Shown here in pieces: positions 1 through 15,687 of a stretch of DNA of 64,000 nucleotides. The notes under the pieces were generated by a model. That model searched no databases, had not been told where the DNA came from, and saw only the letters and a program-made list of their open reading frames with translations. The translations under genes were made by a program, and so were the position numbers. The stretch lies in contig NC_016458.1 in the NCBI RefSeq assembly GCF_000226115.1, positions 7,288,001-7,352,000 on the forward strand, written 5' to 3'. Origin of the DNA: Thermothielavioides terrestris NRRL 8126 (Eukaryota > Ascomycota > Sordariomycetes > Sordariales > Chaetomiaceae). Positions within the stretch are counted from its first letter, which is position 1. Each line of letters starts with the position of its first letter.

Positions 1-2792
1 TCATGGGCCAGGGAATGCCGTGCATTGGGACTTGCGTGTCAGGACTTCCGCTCAGCCATCCAGCTTGGACATGCCTTCTGCTTTTCTTGCCTAGGTTGAT
101 ACCTGAGTTATTGTGGGCGCTGTGCGTGGACACTACACCCTCCAGACACAAGGTGGGAGGCCCGGCGCGGTGGTTCTCTCAAGGTTTTGGAGATCTCCGC
201 GGCCCACAGATGTTGAAATGAAGTATTGGCTTGGTGATGAACCAAGTTCATGCGGCAACATTAGCTCATCGAGTGGTGATTTCCGTGCCTGCCACGGCCG
301 AGCTTCCCCGACAACACAGCGAGGAGGCGGAGCGTCCGTGCAACCGACCCAGTTGCCAGGGGCCGCGGCGCTGGCGTTCAGCATTATTCTAAGATTAAGT
401 GTCAGTATTCCGTAGTGTGTGTTTGGTGTCCTCTGCGTCATCTGGGCCAGTGCATGAATTTTAGTTCCACCCAACTCTAGCGCCACCTTCAACCTCCAAC
501 AGATTCGACCTCAGGAGCTCGGCCTTCGAGAAGAATGCCCGACACGACACGCCCTGTATGTACTCTGCATTAACGGACAATTTTATCGAACGATGGCCAG
601 TTGTGGGCTCTCCGATCTTCGAATCGCCAGCCCGTGCGCCGGCGACCCCCGAGATCCCCGGCCGGAGCCTGTCCAAGGCTAACCGTTCACATGCTGTTCG
701 TGTCGAACGAGAGGACCTATGTATGGCAGGGCGGCGGATTCGGGGTTTCCGGGTCACCACCATGCTGATCTCGTCGATCTCATCGTATGCAACTCTTTCC
801 GGGAGCACTAGTTAGCCCTGCGCAGTTGCTCCCGTGAACTCGTGGGTTCGACATTACACTATTCCGTCCCACCAGGCGCACGCCTGCTGTGGAGCCCATT
901 CAAGAGACGGCTGTTGTTCAGGTCGTCCATTATACGCTAGCCTCATCTCTTGTTCCGATTCGCGTCGCGTGCCTTTCCTGAGTGGGCAACAACGCCGCGC
1001 CTCCATGCCATCGATATTGCCGGCGGCAAGGTTGCCCAGAAGACAGGGCGGCCGACGTGATGGTCAGTGGCATCTTAACCGGTGACTCTACCGTTTGACG
1101 ACTTCCGCGAGCTTCCGGCCTGTACACCTCTGCTGCTAGAGAAGCCCGAAGAAGTTCACTGTCCATACCGCAAGCGCGAAGGCCACGGCTCCTCTCTGAG
1201 CAGGCGAACACCACCCAAGTTAGTGTTGCTGCCAGTCTAGGCGTCTGTCTGAGGATTGCACTTGTTGCTCGGCCAAGCACAGTTGAAGGCTCTGACGGAA
1301 TATGAACGTCGTGTCCCACGAAGGCATTGATCAGTTCAACGGCCGGAAGAATTCAGCATCCTTCTTCTCCCGGGTCTCGTTTCCTCAGCCTCACTTACCA
1401 GTTGGGACTTTTTCTTTCCGGGAAATGATAGGGTTGCTTCGTCCCAAGCAGATGTATGGAATAAATACCTGATTACTGACTGCAGAGCGCTGCTTGTGGA
1501 TGCGCCAACGTTATCCTCTCCCTCGGAATTCTGGCCACCACCCACCCCCTTCTGGCCCCGGCGCTTATACGTCAGTGATATTGTTACTAGTCACATTGTT
1601 CAATGACAGATCCAGCTTCCGTCACACTGCACGCCGGGCAAAAATCAGACTCGACCACCATGCCAGGGCCACGCAGCCTCAAGCATTGCCCGAATTGGCG
1701 CCTGCAGCCGCTGGTTTCGGGGCGGGATCCCGGAAATAATGCATGCTTGGGACCGCGGTGCTTGTGTGGACATTGCACAGGACAGCCAAACCCGGTCGAG
1801 CACTCAGAAAATGAGAGTCCGATCGTTGCAACTTTACGCAATATAGAGAGATGATTAAGATCCAACGGCAAATCGGGTCGGCGAGGTTAAAATCCAGTCG
1901 AACGCTGCTCTACGTCAGATTGCCGGCTCAATTTGGGGCCGTAATCCGACACAGGTTCGACTTCGACATCGGTCTATCCCTCTCACATGTTTCAAGTTGA
2001 CAAAGCCGCTTGACTCCATGATCTCGGGAGAAAGCTTCTATTTTGGTCTTCTGGTTGGGTATGCAATATGCGTCCACATGGTGATTGTGTCAGAACACCG
2101 CCTGTCATACCTACGAGCAAAGAGGCTGTGGTAAGCTTGCGGCTGCTATTGCTGTAACGCAACCAGCCGCGTCTTCTCGGTTTAACTAGGGCCGCTCGTT
2201 CTGTCGGCGTTTGTAGGTTACAGAACAGGTAGTGAGAATTTTGAATGGATGTCCATGCATCCTGTTGACAGGGCCGCTGTTGGACAACAGGATTCATCCG
2301 TCTGTCTTATGAGCTCGATACACTCACAGCATTTTCCTGTAGCTGTTTCCGGCTTTTGCTGCTTCCTCATTGACGACCATTGCCACAAGGACAGGCCATT
2401 AGCTCATACCATGTGTCTCGCATTCCTTACAGCTAGGTAGGTAACAGTGATTGGCACCTAAACCCCTCCAAACTCTCAAATAGTTACCTGTGTAACATAT
2501 AAAAATTGAATGACTTTGATTGATCTAGTGAACAAACTTGCTCTCGCATTATAACTGCCCAATAAATGGAAAGAAGAAGGGTGATGTGCCGAGTCCAAAA
2601 ATGAGCTGTCATTGTATTGTCAGTCAACATACGTAATATACAGTCACGGGTAAATACACGAAACACAGTATGAGACGCACCGTCCTCAAGGCTCAACTGC
2701 CCTGCCCCTGAACAGCTGGGGCGGCCGCTAAGAACCAACCTTAGCCAGGTGTTGAAAGTCCCGTTAACAACAGCAACGCCACCAAATCGGCA
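1..2792. other. gene-free left flank and upstream region of the MOSC gene
   Basis: I find no convincing coding region here on either strand. Open frames are short (at most about 155 codons), have no family signature and no splice-supported extension. Base composition is more balanced than in the neighbouring genes. The last few hundred bases presumably contain the promoter and 5' UTR of the MOSC-domain gene that starts at 2793. Confidence 0.5.
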
Positions 2793-4481
2793 ATGGACGG
2801 GAGCACGGCCGCGGGCCGCGGGCCAATGATAGACGCACCAGGTGCTTTTCTGGTGCTCATCACCGTTTTCGTCTTCTTCCTGCCTCTGCTCATTTACTTC
2901 CCCCCGGTGCCGCCTTCCAAGCGCGATGCGCTCCTCGAAACACACACCCAAGCCGGCCTTGGGCGCTCACAAGCCAAAGATGACGTGAACGGCGCGCAGA
3001 AGAGCGGCGGCGCATCGGGCCGGGCCAAGATCCGCAGCCTCTGGATCTACCCGCTCAAGTCGTGCAGGGGCATCGAGGTCGCCCAGAGCAAGGTGCTGCC
3101 GACCGGCCTGGAGTTTGATCGGCTCTACACCTTCGCCCAGCTCAAGAGTCCGTTCCCCGTCGGCCTGCAGACACCGGCCGATGAGAAGGGCGCGCATGTG
3201 TGGCGGTTCATCACCCAGCGCGAGTTCCCGCTGCTCGCCACCGTGCAGGTCGACCTCTTCCTGCCGGACATCGCCAAGGCCCGCGGCCAGCTGTCGGCCA
3301 GAGTCGCCGAGCCGTTCCTGCTGGTCCGCTTTCCCTGGCAGGAACGGGGGCTGCGCGGCGTCCTCGATTGGGCGGCCGCCAAGCTCGCGCGTGGGTGGCC
3401 CGCGCGCCCGGAGAAGGAGTTCGTCTTGCCCGTGGTCTTCCCGTCGCGGGAGGAGATCGACGCGCGCGGCTACGCCTACGAGGAGGTGACCATCTGGCGC
3501 GAGACCGTGACGGCGCTCAATCTCGAGGTGGAGCTACCCCGGGAGCTCAGCCTCTACCTGGGCGTGAGCAACAGGCTCGGCCTCTTCCGCATCGACCCGG
3601 CCCAGCTGCGAAACGTCTACCGCTGTGCGCCGACGGCAGACGAGGCCGGCTACCAGCCCGTTACTGGCTTCCAGGATGCCGTGAGGACCTCCCCTTTTCC
3701 CCTTGGCACCCATGCTCCGAGATTGGCCCGATTGCCACCATAGCACCGGGGGCACCGCTCTTAGCTGACTGATTGTCCGTGGTCGGAACTGGCTGCACAG
3801 TATCCCTTGCATCTTCTGAACCTGGCGAGCGTCCGACATTTTGACACCAAGATTGACAAGGACGAGACCCTGCCAGTCCTTGATCCCAGGAGGTTCCGGG
3901 CTAACATTATAGGTGAGTTGCGTTGACTCTGAACATGCAGTGCAGTGGAGCGGGCAGCTGCCATCCCACTTAGTCCGACCATTTGCCTTGTCCACCGTTG
4001 CGGCGACCTCTCCACAATGACTGACATCCTATGCTCTTAACTTGGCAGTTGACGGAGATGACACGCCCTATGACGAAGAGACGTGGAAGAAGATCCGCTT
4101 CATTCCCGGGCCCGGGAGCAAGCGCGACGCCTCGACCTTCCACGTATCCTGTCGTACGGTCCGGTATGTCGGGATGGGGCTTCCGTGCTTGAGCTCAACT
4201 CTGACCAGACTCGGTATTTACTAACACGCCCCTCCCTTCCAAGCTGCAAAATGCCCAACGTCGACCAAGACACGGGCCATCGCCACCCGGTGGAGCCCGA
4301 CAAGTCTCTGCGGAAGTTCAGAGACGTCGACGAGGGCGCGAAGCACATGGGCTGTTTGGGCATGCAACTGACGCCTCTCTATCCAAGGACCGCCTCCCCC
4401 GACGACCTGGAGAGCTGGGTTGAGGTGGGCATGTCCGTCGAGGTGCTAGAGCGAGGTAACCACGTGTACATTAGGCAGTGA
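2793..4481 (+). CDS. membrane-anchored MOSC-domain protein (mARC-like)
   Basis: Four exons: 2793-3680, 3801-3912, 4049-4163 and 4244-4481, giving 450 residues. All introns are GT-AG; the third has a CTAAC branch site. Residues about 18-36 are one hydrophobic segment directly followed by a proline-rich stretch, so the protein is probably anchored by its N-terminus. The N-terminal MOSC barrel begins near residue 79 (KIRSLWIYPLKSC) and the MOSC domain proper fills the C-terminal third. The motif RCKMPNVDQDTG matches the RC..TTVDPDTG motif of animal mARC proteins, whose cysteine binds the molybdenum cofactor; here it is Cys373, and the codon of the preceding Arg is split by the last intron. By homology it is a molybdenum-cofactor reductase of N-hydroxylated substrates or a related MOSC protein; substrate and membrane are not known. 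It ends convergently with SMC2. Confidence 0.85.
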
Positions 4482-4849
4482 ATCATATCCAAGGCAAGGA
4501 GGAAGTGACATATGTAGGTAGGACGGGAAAGGCGTATAGCAGGGAACTGAATTTAAACAAGACGTCACGGCTTAGACTCCACATCCAATACTGCCCCCCC
4601 TAGCCCGTGGCCGGACCTCAAATCATGTGTCAAACCATTGTGCTGGGGAAGACAATTGTCACAGAGTAAAACAAGTCATATCGGCGCACACCGTCCAACT
4701 ACCGAACACAGATACAGATAAACAGACCTTTAACTCAAGCCAGCGGGTGAGCCCTCTCCTAACATCCCTTGACCAAACCCAGTCCAGCTACCGCGAGTTC
4801 TACCACCCACCCATCCTCACAAAACCCGAGAAAAGAGAGGGGGGAAAAC

Positions 4850-4850
<1 letters not shown>

Positions 4851-4880
<30 letters not shown>
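4851..4880. repeat. A30/T30 homopolymer abutting the SMC2 stop codon
   Basis: Thirty A on the plus strand, read as thirty T in the SMC2 sense. The run begins at the base immediately after the SMC2 TGA, so it would form the first 30 bases of the 3' UTR. The remaining bases between 4482 and 4850 are the convergent 3' regions of the MOSC and SMC2 genes and show nothing else. Confidence 0.9.
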
Positions 4881-8837
<3,957 letters not shown>

Positions 8838-9958
8838 GGTGGCGCTGTGGAAGAGTCCCCGTCAAGTTGCTGGGTGTCGATCCGTTTCGGGACTCGGAAA
8901 AGGGCGCGAGTCGCAAAACCAAATTCCAAGACACGCTGCCCCTCGTGTCGCCCCAAGCAGTTTATTTGTTTACCATTCAGGAACCGTCGCCCCGCAGCAC
9001 GTTGGCTGCACGCTGGCACGTGCGCTTTCACCGAGATCTGCAGCGTATTCAGAGTGCGTAACGTATGTACCTTACATACACTAGGTATTACATCCGGCCT
9101 TCAGTCTTGCCGCGGAGCCCCGGCACCTGCATGACTGAGAATGACGGTCGAAGTGTCAGCTGTCGAAGCACATATACCTATCTCTAGATGGAAATTAGCA
9201 TTCTAATGGGACCCATCGTTTATTGACAGAGACTAGCGGCTCCTCTCTGCAGCAATGCACGCTTTTGTGTCCCGGACTGAACAGGTTAGTACCTACCTTA
9301 GAGTGTAGCAGGCCGAATACAGGTATCATTACCGGGCTGTGTGCGGATTACGTAGGGTAGTGGAGCAGGATCCAGTGGACTGTGCATCATCGGTATTAAC
9401 TGAACGTTTGGTGCGCTGCCTAACGTTTGGTGTGTTAGCGCTGTCTTGGCGGCCATTGGCCACCTTGGTCAGAACATGGGCCAGGGATCCCCCAATCCGG
9501 TCCCAGGGACGCCGCAGCTACTGTCGTTGTCCCAACTGGCGACATCCGCCTCGTCGTCAGTTCGCCCTCTTTTCGCAAGTGCCTCCAACCACATCTCTGT
9601 GCTCGCATGCATTGTCCGAGCTCTGATCCGTGCCCGGACCCTGTTTCTCTGGATGCGCCGTCCCCCGACGCTGGATCGTTTAACCGACCTGATTTCCCGA
9701 CTGCCGTACGATACGGCTGCCTCTCAGAGCCCCAGGTCGCCGCCGAGCTGAGCCCGTTTAAGCTGCGTGACATCGAGTACACTCCTGCATAACCAGTGCA
9801 CGGGCAACACAAAGCATCCATGCGGTGCAAGTCTGCAGCCTGCAGATGTGAAGCGCATCAATCAATGATCTGAACGGCCGCGATCTGATGCCCATCCGTT
9901 ATCGCCGCCATTGCCGCGCGCCGAGGCCCCCGGCCTGGTTCGGAGTACGCCCGAGGCC
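8838..9958. other. divergent intergenic region SMC2 / LysM gene
   Basis: Carries the upstream regions of SMC2 (leftward) and the LysM-domain gene (rightward). I see no further gene and no motif that I can name with confidence. Confidence 0.6.
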
Positions 9959-11887
9959 ATGATCCCCTCGCGGCATTCATCCTCCAGTACCCTTACGCCC
10001 GACACAAGAGAGTCAGCCACCGCATCCGTCCGCCCGCGGAACCGTCGCCTTCTCACGACGCAAGACGACGCCGGCTCGTCTTCTGCTCTGTCCAGTCCCA
10101 ACCGCACACCCAGTCGAGGTGCCTCACCAATCCCGTCCACGCATATTGGATCCGTGACGGGGAGGAACGATTCAAGCGCAGATATTGTACAGAGAAACGC
10201 CCGAGGAAAGAGCCCAGGCGTCGCCCGCGGGCTTCTCGATGCATCGTGGGCGCCTAGCTGGGCCTCGGTGCAGCAGTTGGCGTCGTCGCTCCTTGCGGGT
10301 GTGGCGGAGGGATCTGGCGTGCGGCCGAGCAGCAGGGAAGGAAGCAAGTTGCGAAAGCCGACCGGCCAGGTCAGATATCAGGATGACCGGAGGAACGACA
10401 ACTGGGGCCCTGAACCACCGGCCGAGACAAGACCGCGTCCGCAAGACATCGCTGCGGGATCACTCGCGAAGAGGGAGGCCGCGCTGAAGGCCATGCGCAC
10501 GGTAAGCATCCTTGAAAGCCACGACGGCGTCAATGGCGGACTGGACGTGACCGGAAGGTTCAAGAAGCGGAGCTCGGATGAGGACCTGCGAGGGACGGCT
10601 CAGACCCAGGGAGCTGAAGAATATCTGGCCTACATCCATCACGTCCAAACGACAGACACCTATGCAGGGGTCGTGCTAAAGTACAGATGCCGGGAGGACG
10701 CCTTTCGCAAGGCGAATGGGCTCTGGTCGCGGGATAGCATCCAGGTTCGGAAATGGCTAGCCATACCGGTGGAGGCCTGCGAGGTCAAAGGTCGTCCTTG
10801 CGATCCGCCCACGAATCCGTCGTCGAAAGTCGACCTGCTATCCAGAACCCCGGATGCGAGAGATCCATTCGGCCGTGACGGCCAAGACGGCTTCTTCGCC
10901 AGCTCCGCAAACGGGAAATCAAATCAAACAACAAGTGAAGAGGACAGCAAACCATGGACGCACGTGCGGTGGGTTTCGATAGACTCTCATCCACATCCGG
11001 TCGAGGTCGCGCGGGTTCCGCGGAAAGCGCTCGGCTACTTCCCGCCGCGGCGGAAGAAGAGCATACACACCACATCCACCCTCTCCACCCCGCGCGCCTC
11101 GACCGACCTACCGACTGTCACCGTCTCCGAGTCGGGCGTCGAAAGCCCACGCAGCACTTCCTCCCGCCGACCTAGTCTCCTTTCCAATCGCGGCGCGTCT
11201 AGCGCCTCGACGCCACGGAACCGCCTCAGCAGCTTCGGCAGCAACACCGACGACCGCCGCCCCGCTTGGATGCGCCGCCCCGGCGGCGTCGGCTCCCTAG
11301 ACAGACACGTGCGCGAGCCGGGTCCCGAGCGGGACTACTTCAACACGTGGACCAACAAGCACCTCCCCGGGCTCAACATCGACTCCCTGCCGTCCATGTC
11401 CGTGATGGGATCGGAAAGCGCCCGGTTCGGCTTCGCGCGGCCCGACGACAATGCCCCGGTCGCCATCGTCGAGAGTCCCTTCGAGGAGGGCCGCGACGCG
11501 ACGTCGGCGAGCCGGCAGGGCACGGGGCTGGACAAGGCGGCGGCGGCGATCGAGACGTGGATCAGGGGCGCGTTTGAGCGCGCCCGGCAGGGCCCGCTGA
11601 CGCCTGTGTTGGGCCCGCCCGGGAGGCAGGGTGCCGGCGGGGCCGGGGTTGCCGGTGCGCCAGATAGGGGCGGGGATCTGATCGAGCTTGCGGACACGGG
11701 CAGCGACGACGGGAGGTACGAGTCGTCGGCCTGGGACACGGGAGGGCTGCTCAGCTCTCTGTCGGGCCCGGCTTCCGGCAGCGCATCCCGGGACCGGCCT
11801 GGCACGGGGAGCAGTCCCGGCAGGCAGTGGGCCGCTGGAGTGAGAGGGCGTGGAAACGCTGCGCTGGGGAACAAGAAGGCGGATTGA
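9959..11887 (+). CDS. LysM-domain protein of fungal cytosolic type
   Basis: One uninterrupted frame of 642 residues. The frame is open a little further upstream, but 9959 is its first ATG, and the following SSSSTLTP plus RNRRLL stretch resembles the N-terminus I remember for the fungal family. A single LysM motif lies at about residues 220-272 (EEYLAYIHHVQTTDTYAG, then an LKYRCREDAFRKANGLWS-type core). The rest is low-complexity Ser, Pro, Gly and Arg and is probably disordered. There is no signal peptide and no chitinase domain, so this is not a secreted LysM effector; it fits the intracellular eukaryotic LysM proteins, whose function is poorly known. Residues in the second half also look family-conserved (for example RDYFNTWTNKHLPGLN). 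Confidence 0.8.
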   Translation: MIPSRHSSSSTLTPDTRESATASVRPRNRRLLTTQDDAGSSSALSSPNRTPSRGASPIPSTHIGSVTGRNDSSADIVQRNARGKSPGVARGLLDASWAPSWASVQQLASSLLAGVAEGSGVRPSSREGSKLRKPTGQVRYQDDRRNDNWGPEPPAETRPRPQDIAAGSLAKREAALKAMRTVSILESHDGVNGGLDVTGRFKKRSSDEDLRGTAQTQGAEEYLAYIHHVQTTDTYAGVVLKYRCREDAFRKANGLWSRDSIQVRKWLAIPVEACEVKGRPCDPPTNPSSKVDLLSRTPDARDPFGRDGQDGFFASSANGKSNQTTSEEDSKPWTHVRWVSIDSHPHPVEVARVPRKALGYFPPRRKKSIHTTSTLSTPRASTDLPTVTVSESGVESPRSTSSRRPSLLSNRGASSASTPRNRLSSFGSNTDDRRPAWMRRPGGVGSLDRHVREPGPERDYFNTWTNKHLPGLNIDSLPSMSVMGSESARFGFARPDDNAPVAIVESPFEEGRDATSASRQGTGLDKAAAAIETWIRGAFERARQGPLTPVLGPPGRQGAGGAGVAGAPDRGGDLIELADTGSDDGRYESSAWDTGGLLSSLSGPASGSASRDRPGTGSSPGRQWAAGVRGRGNAALGNKKAD

Positions 11888-12451
11888 AGGACAGCGGCGA
11901 AGGAGGGAACTAATTTCATCTACCTATCTATTCATGGCTGTCCAGCGAGCAGCCGGTTGGGAGCGCTGCCGGGATATCCTAGCATTGCGTTATGGGCGTT
12001 TATTGTATTTTGTATGCTTGCTTTCCAAGACTACTGGGGCGGGCCTCTGCATCCGCAAGTTTTGAATAGACATGAATGGCAAGCTGGGGTTTGTCGGTGT
12101 TTCATGGATTCGTCCGAGGTCGGCTCGTTTCGAGTTACGGAGCGTTGTGCTGGTGAGCTGCGTTAGGTCAGTGTAAGTGATCTAGGTATGGGCTTGCTAC
12201 AGGGAGTTTCTGGAACGATAAAACGGGCACCGCGGGGCAATGGCTGAGTGGAACCCGCGGCCACTCATCAAGAAGCAGAGCCTGCTGCTGCCGATAACAT
12301 CCTTATCGCCGGACCTGAAGCGTCACTCAACCACCACCAGACCTGGTCTCTGCAACAAGCATTCTTGGTGCCTTTCCTCGCCTCCTCCGACGAACAAATC
12401 AATTTCCCTCGTCGTCAAAAGTCCTGTCCTGTCCCACGAAATGAGGGCAGC
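11888..12451. other. intergenic region between LysM and ARV1 genes
   Basis: Tandem genes; the region must hold the 3' end of the LysM gene and the promoter of ARV1. No further gene seen. Confidence 0.5.
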
Positions 12452-13592
12452 ATGCCCATCTGCATCGAGTGCCGGCACCCCGTCAAGACGCTCTGGCGCG
12501 AGGGCGGCGGCGACAAGTCGGGCGGGCACAACATCCGGCTGACGGTGTGCAAGAACTGCGGGCGCTTCTGCGACAAGTACGTTGAGCACGACTTTGTCGT
12601 GCTGTTCATCGACCTCGTCTTGATCAAGCCGCAGGTGCGTTGTCTGTGCGCGCGCGCGCCCTCTCCCCGTTGCAGGGCAGGAAACCTGGGCTGGGAATGG
12701 GTAAGGCGCGGGGGATTGAGTCGCTGATGTTGGAGGCTAGGTGTACAGGCATTTGCTGCATAATACGTTGATGAAGGATGAGGACGAGTTTGCGGTCAGT
12801 CAGTTCTTATCTTCACTCTACAGAGCTAAAGGCTTTGGGGGGAACTGGGAGCTGATGGAAGTTCTCCTGGATTTCTCGAAGGAACAGCCCTCCATTATCC
12901 GCCTCGGCATCCTCCTCCTGCTCTTCGATGTTTACCTCACCTGGGCCCGCATCGAGCGGCAGTCCGTCCCCGATGCCGATTCCGCCGACGGAAGCAGCAC
13001 CAACTTCGGCCGGCTCGCGCAGCAGCCGATAGTCTACCAATACATGTTCTTCTGTACGCCCCGTTTCCCCCCGCCCCCTCCCCCTCCCCCAAGTCTCTCT
13101 CTCAACGCTCACCGGCCTGGACGAACAGTACTCCTCTGCACGCTCTCCACCGTGGCCTTCCACGGCTCCATCCGCTTCCTCACCTCGTCGCCCTACTCCC
13201 CGCTGGCCCTGCTGGGCGTCCTGCCGCGGTACCCGCGCCCCAACTCGGTCTCGACCGCGCTGCTCGTGTCGTCGTCGACGAAGCTGTTCCCCATCCTCAT
13301 GGTCATATGGGAGTACGACGTGCCCGCCGCGGCCCGGTCGCTGGGGTGGGCGGTGGTGGCGAACAATGTTGAGGCGCTGAAGATCCTGCTGGACTGCGGG
13401 TACGGCGTGGCGGCGCTGCTGGCCACGGCCGGCGCGGTCAGTCGCTGGGTGGTAGGGCGGGCGGTGCTGTGGGCGGCAGGGCTGGAGGGCGTCGATTCGG
13501 CCGGCGAGGCCGGCGTTGCCGAGGATGGGAGGGCGTTCGTGGCGATGCTGATGTACGTGAGGGACTGGGCCGGGAGGTTGGCTGTGGGTTAG
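12452..13592 (+). CDS. arv1: ARV1 sterol/lipid homeostasis protein
   Basis: Four exons: 12452-12634, 12741-12794, 12888-13053 and 13129-13592, giving 288 residues. The N-terminus is the ARV1 homology domain: a zinc-ribbon CIEC...CKNCGRFCDKY, then KYVEHDFVVLFIDLVLIKPQ and YRHLLHNTL. Several hydrophobic segments follow (for example LGILLLLFDVYLTWARI), as expected for a multi-pass ER membrane protein. ARV1 is known to affect sterol and sphingolipid distribution and GPI-anchor synthesis. The second intron (12795-12887, GTCAGT...ACAG) is 93 bases and contains no stop in frame, so retention would insert 31 residues; I removed it because splicing joins EFA directly to the family motif PSIIRLG. The tail after about residue 245 is Gly/Ala/Val-rich and poorly conserved. 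Confidence 0.9.
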
Positions 13593-13932
13593 TTACCGCA
13601 CGTGCAATCCTGAGGTTCCTGCTTTCCAACTTGCTTGGCCAGTCTCTTTCAGGATTTGATCCGGCTGGCTGACTTGTTGCTTGTAAACGTCGTTTGGATG
13701 TGGTGTACTTTGTATTAGCCCGCTCCCCTGGGGCTTCTTGCTGCATGTACAAGTGAAAACAACTCGCCCCAAAAGTAGAATCCAAACCCACAAGATGCCT
13801 GCCCCGCCCAAACGCCGTCCCGATCTGTATGGAATGCCGTGGGTATTCGTACAACAAGATGGATGGAACATGCCCGCTCGCGCCAGTGCCCTGTCTTTCG
13901 GCACCCCCATCCCCCGAGAGTTTAGCCTCTAA
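13593..13932. other. convergent 3' region between ARV1 and VMA9
   Basis: Short region between the 3' ends of two convergent genes. It must contain both polyadenylation regions. Nothing else recognised. Confidence 0.5.
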
Positions 13933-14293
13933 TTAGTGGTGGATGTACTCCTTCCGCAGATCCGACCGTCTCGGCTCGATAAGAGGGTTGAGTTGAGCCA
14001 GGAAGGTGATGGCCCACATGAGGTAGCAGCTGACGATGGAGAGGATGAGAGACGAGCGCCAGAGCCTGGGTTTCGAGAGGTTCATCGTCAGTCCGACGCC
14101 TACTTAAGGAGGAAGGTTTAGTGTGCGCATACACTTGGTTCTCGCCCTTGGGCGCAAAGAACCACGAGGCTAGGCACATGGCGATGACTACCACCAGGCC
14201 GATGAAGATGCTCCAGCTGCGTCCGGGTCCGTGTTAGTCGGGTCAGCCGATTCCAGGGCGGAGCTGGGTTTTGTTTGCGCACCCGTTGGCCAT
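13933..14293 (-). CDS. vma9: V-type ATPase subunit e (Vma9)
   Basis: Three exons in sense order: 14293-14283, 14216-14133 and 14065-13933, giving 75 residues, the normal size. The protein starts MANGWSIFIGLVVVIAMC, has a first membrane helix, a polar loop SWFFAPKGENQ, and a second helix around LILSIVSCYLMWAITFLAQL, and ends in PLIEPRRSDLRKEYIHH. This matches fungal subunit e of the membrane Vo sector of the vacuolar proton pump. The 11-base first exon was placed because its phase restores MANG-W; the intron after it has a CTAAC branch site. The second donor is GTATGC, shifted two bases from a nearby GTGTAT, chosen because only it keeps VLWRSSLIL in frame. Confidence 0.93.
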
Positions 14294-14709
14294 GTTGCGG
14301 AACTTGTGTACTAATAAGCTTGCAATGTGCTTTGGCACATGGACTGGAATCAAGGTTTGGGCGGTGGGGTTGCGGCCGAGGGAACCGGCGGCGTAGTTTC
14401 GATGGCTGGATGCGCGGGCGTTGGTTTGGAGGTTGGCTCGGAGTACATGCCGCAGCAGCAAGCTTGGGGTCGCCTTGCTTAGTCATACAACTTTTACGCA
14501 CGGCGTATTGAAGTCTGCGGTGATTACAGTTCACGTCACGTACGCTACGTAAATATCAGGCACGATTTAGGAACTGCTAATACACGGCAGGACAGTGAGC
14601 TCTGTCTGCGGCGTACTTCGGTGTCATGACATGTCTCATTGCTAATCCTGTTTTTAATAAGCATGCTTCTCTTCTCTAGGGACTTCTGCCACGCCTATTG
14701 CGCCCCCGC
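14294..14709. other. upstream region of VMA9, downstream of the dehydrogenase gene
   Basis: Both flanking genes are on the minus strand, so this holds the VMA9 promoter and the dehydrogenase 3' end. No gene seen. Confidence 0.5.
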
Positions 14710-15687
14710 TCAGTTGTTCTCGTACTTCAACCCAGCCTCCTGCCTGACAACGCCGTAGATTCCAGCAATGTCGCCCTTCGCTCCGTCGTGCTCCTGCACC
14801 TGGGCCAGATGCGCATCCGCCACCTCGACGTTCCTCAGCCGTGTGCCGGAGGCCTCGGCCAAACTAAGTGCATGCCTGGCGTCTTTCCGGGCGAGGTCAA
14901 CCGGGAACAAGGGGTATGCCATCCGGTGATAGGCCCCGGACTGGATGCGGGTCGAATAAGCCGCATACGGACCGGGGAGGATGTTTTCGACAAAGTCGTG
15001 CAGGTACTTGGTCCCGAGCCCGCACTTCTCCGCCAGCACCAGGCCCTCCGAGAGCTGCTCCACCATGTTCAGGATGAACGTGTTTCCTACCAGCTTCAGC
15101 TGGAGCGCTCTCTCATACGACTCGCCGCTCATGTCGATGTCGCTGCGGGACATGACACCCTTGAAGTAGGGGCGGGCTCTCTGGACCGACTCCGTCGGGC
15201 CTGCCAGCACGCCGACCAGCTGTCCGATCTCGGCCATGGCGGGCGCGCCAAAGACAGGGCCGGCAACGAACTCGGCGCCGCGGTCATGGAAGGTCTTGGC
15301 AAGGCGTGTGGTGGTCTCTGGGTGGATGGTGGAGCACTCGACAATGAGCTTGCCTTTGACGTCGCCCGCTTTGAGGATCTCGTCTGCTACAGCCTCTACG
15401 ACGTCGTCCTTGGCGAGTATGGTGAATATGATGTCGGCCCTGGCAACGCCCGCAGCGATCGAGTCTACGACCTCGGTCTTCCCTGAGGGGAACTTCTCGC
15501 TGAACTCGAGAGAGCGCTGCTTGGTGCGGTTGTAGAGGAGGAGCGGCTGCTCAAAGTCCCCCTTTTCCACGATATTTTTGCACATCCCCTGCCAGACGCG
15601 TTAGATATACGCTGCTTCTGACGCTTGTCACCCTGCACTTACCCGGCCCATGTTCCCCAGGCCAATCCATAGGATTCTCGGAGCCAT
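14710..15687 (-). CDS. beta-hydroxyacid dehydrogenase / 6PGDH-like oxidoreductase
   Basis: Two exons in sense order: 15687-15643 and 15588-14710, giving 307 residues. The N-terminus has the dinucleotide-binding GxGxxG loop (GLGNMG, residues 9-14), restored by removing a GTAAGT...CAG intron. A GPVFGAP stretch at about 125-131 corresponds to the substrate-binding loop and Lys180 in LKLVGN corresponds to the catalytic lysine of the family. Length and order (Rossmann domain then all-helical NAD-binding-11 domain) fit 3-hydroxyisobutyrate and related short beta-hydroxyacid dehydrogenases, which oxidise a beta-hydroxyacid with NAD(P)+. The exact substrate cannot be told from sequence. It is divergent to N-acetylglutamate synthase across about 1 kb. 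Confidence 0.88.

Noticed and set aside
133..492. Minus-strand frame of 119 codons
   Set aside because: No recognisable motif, no supporting neighbours, composition like the surrounding non-coding DNA.
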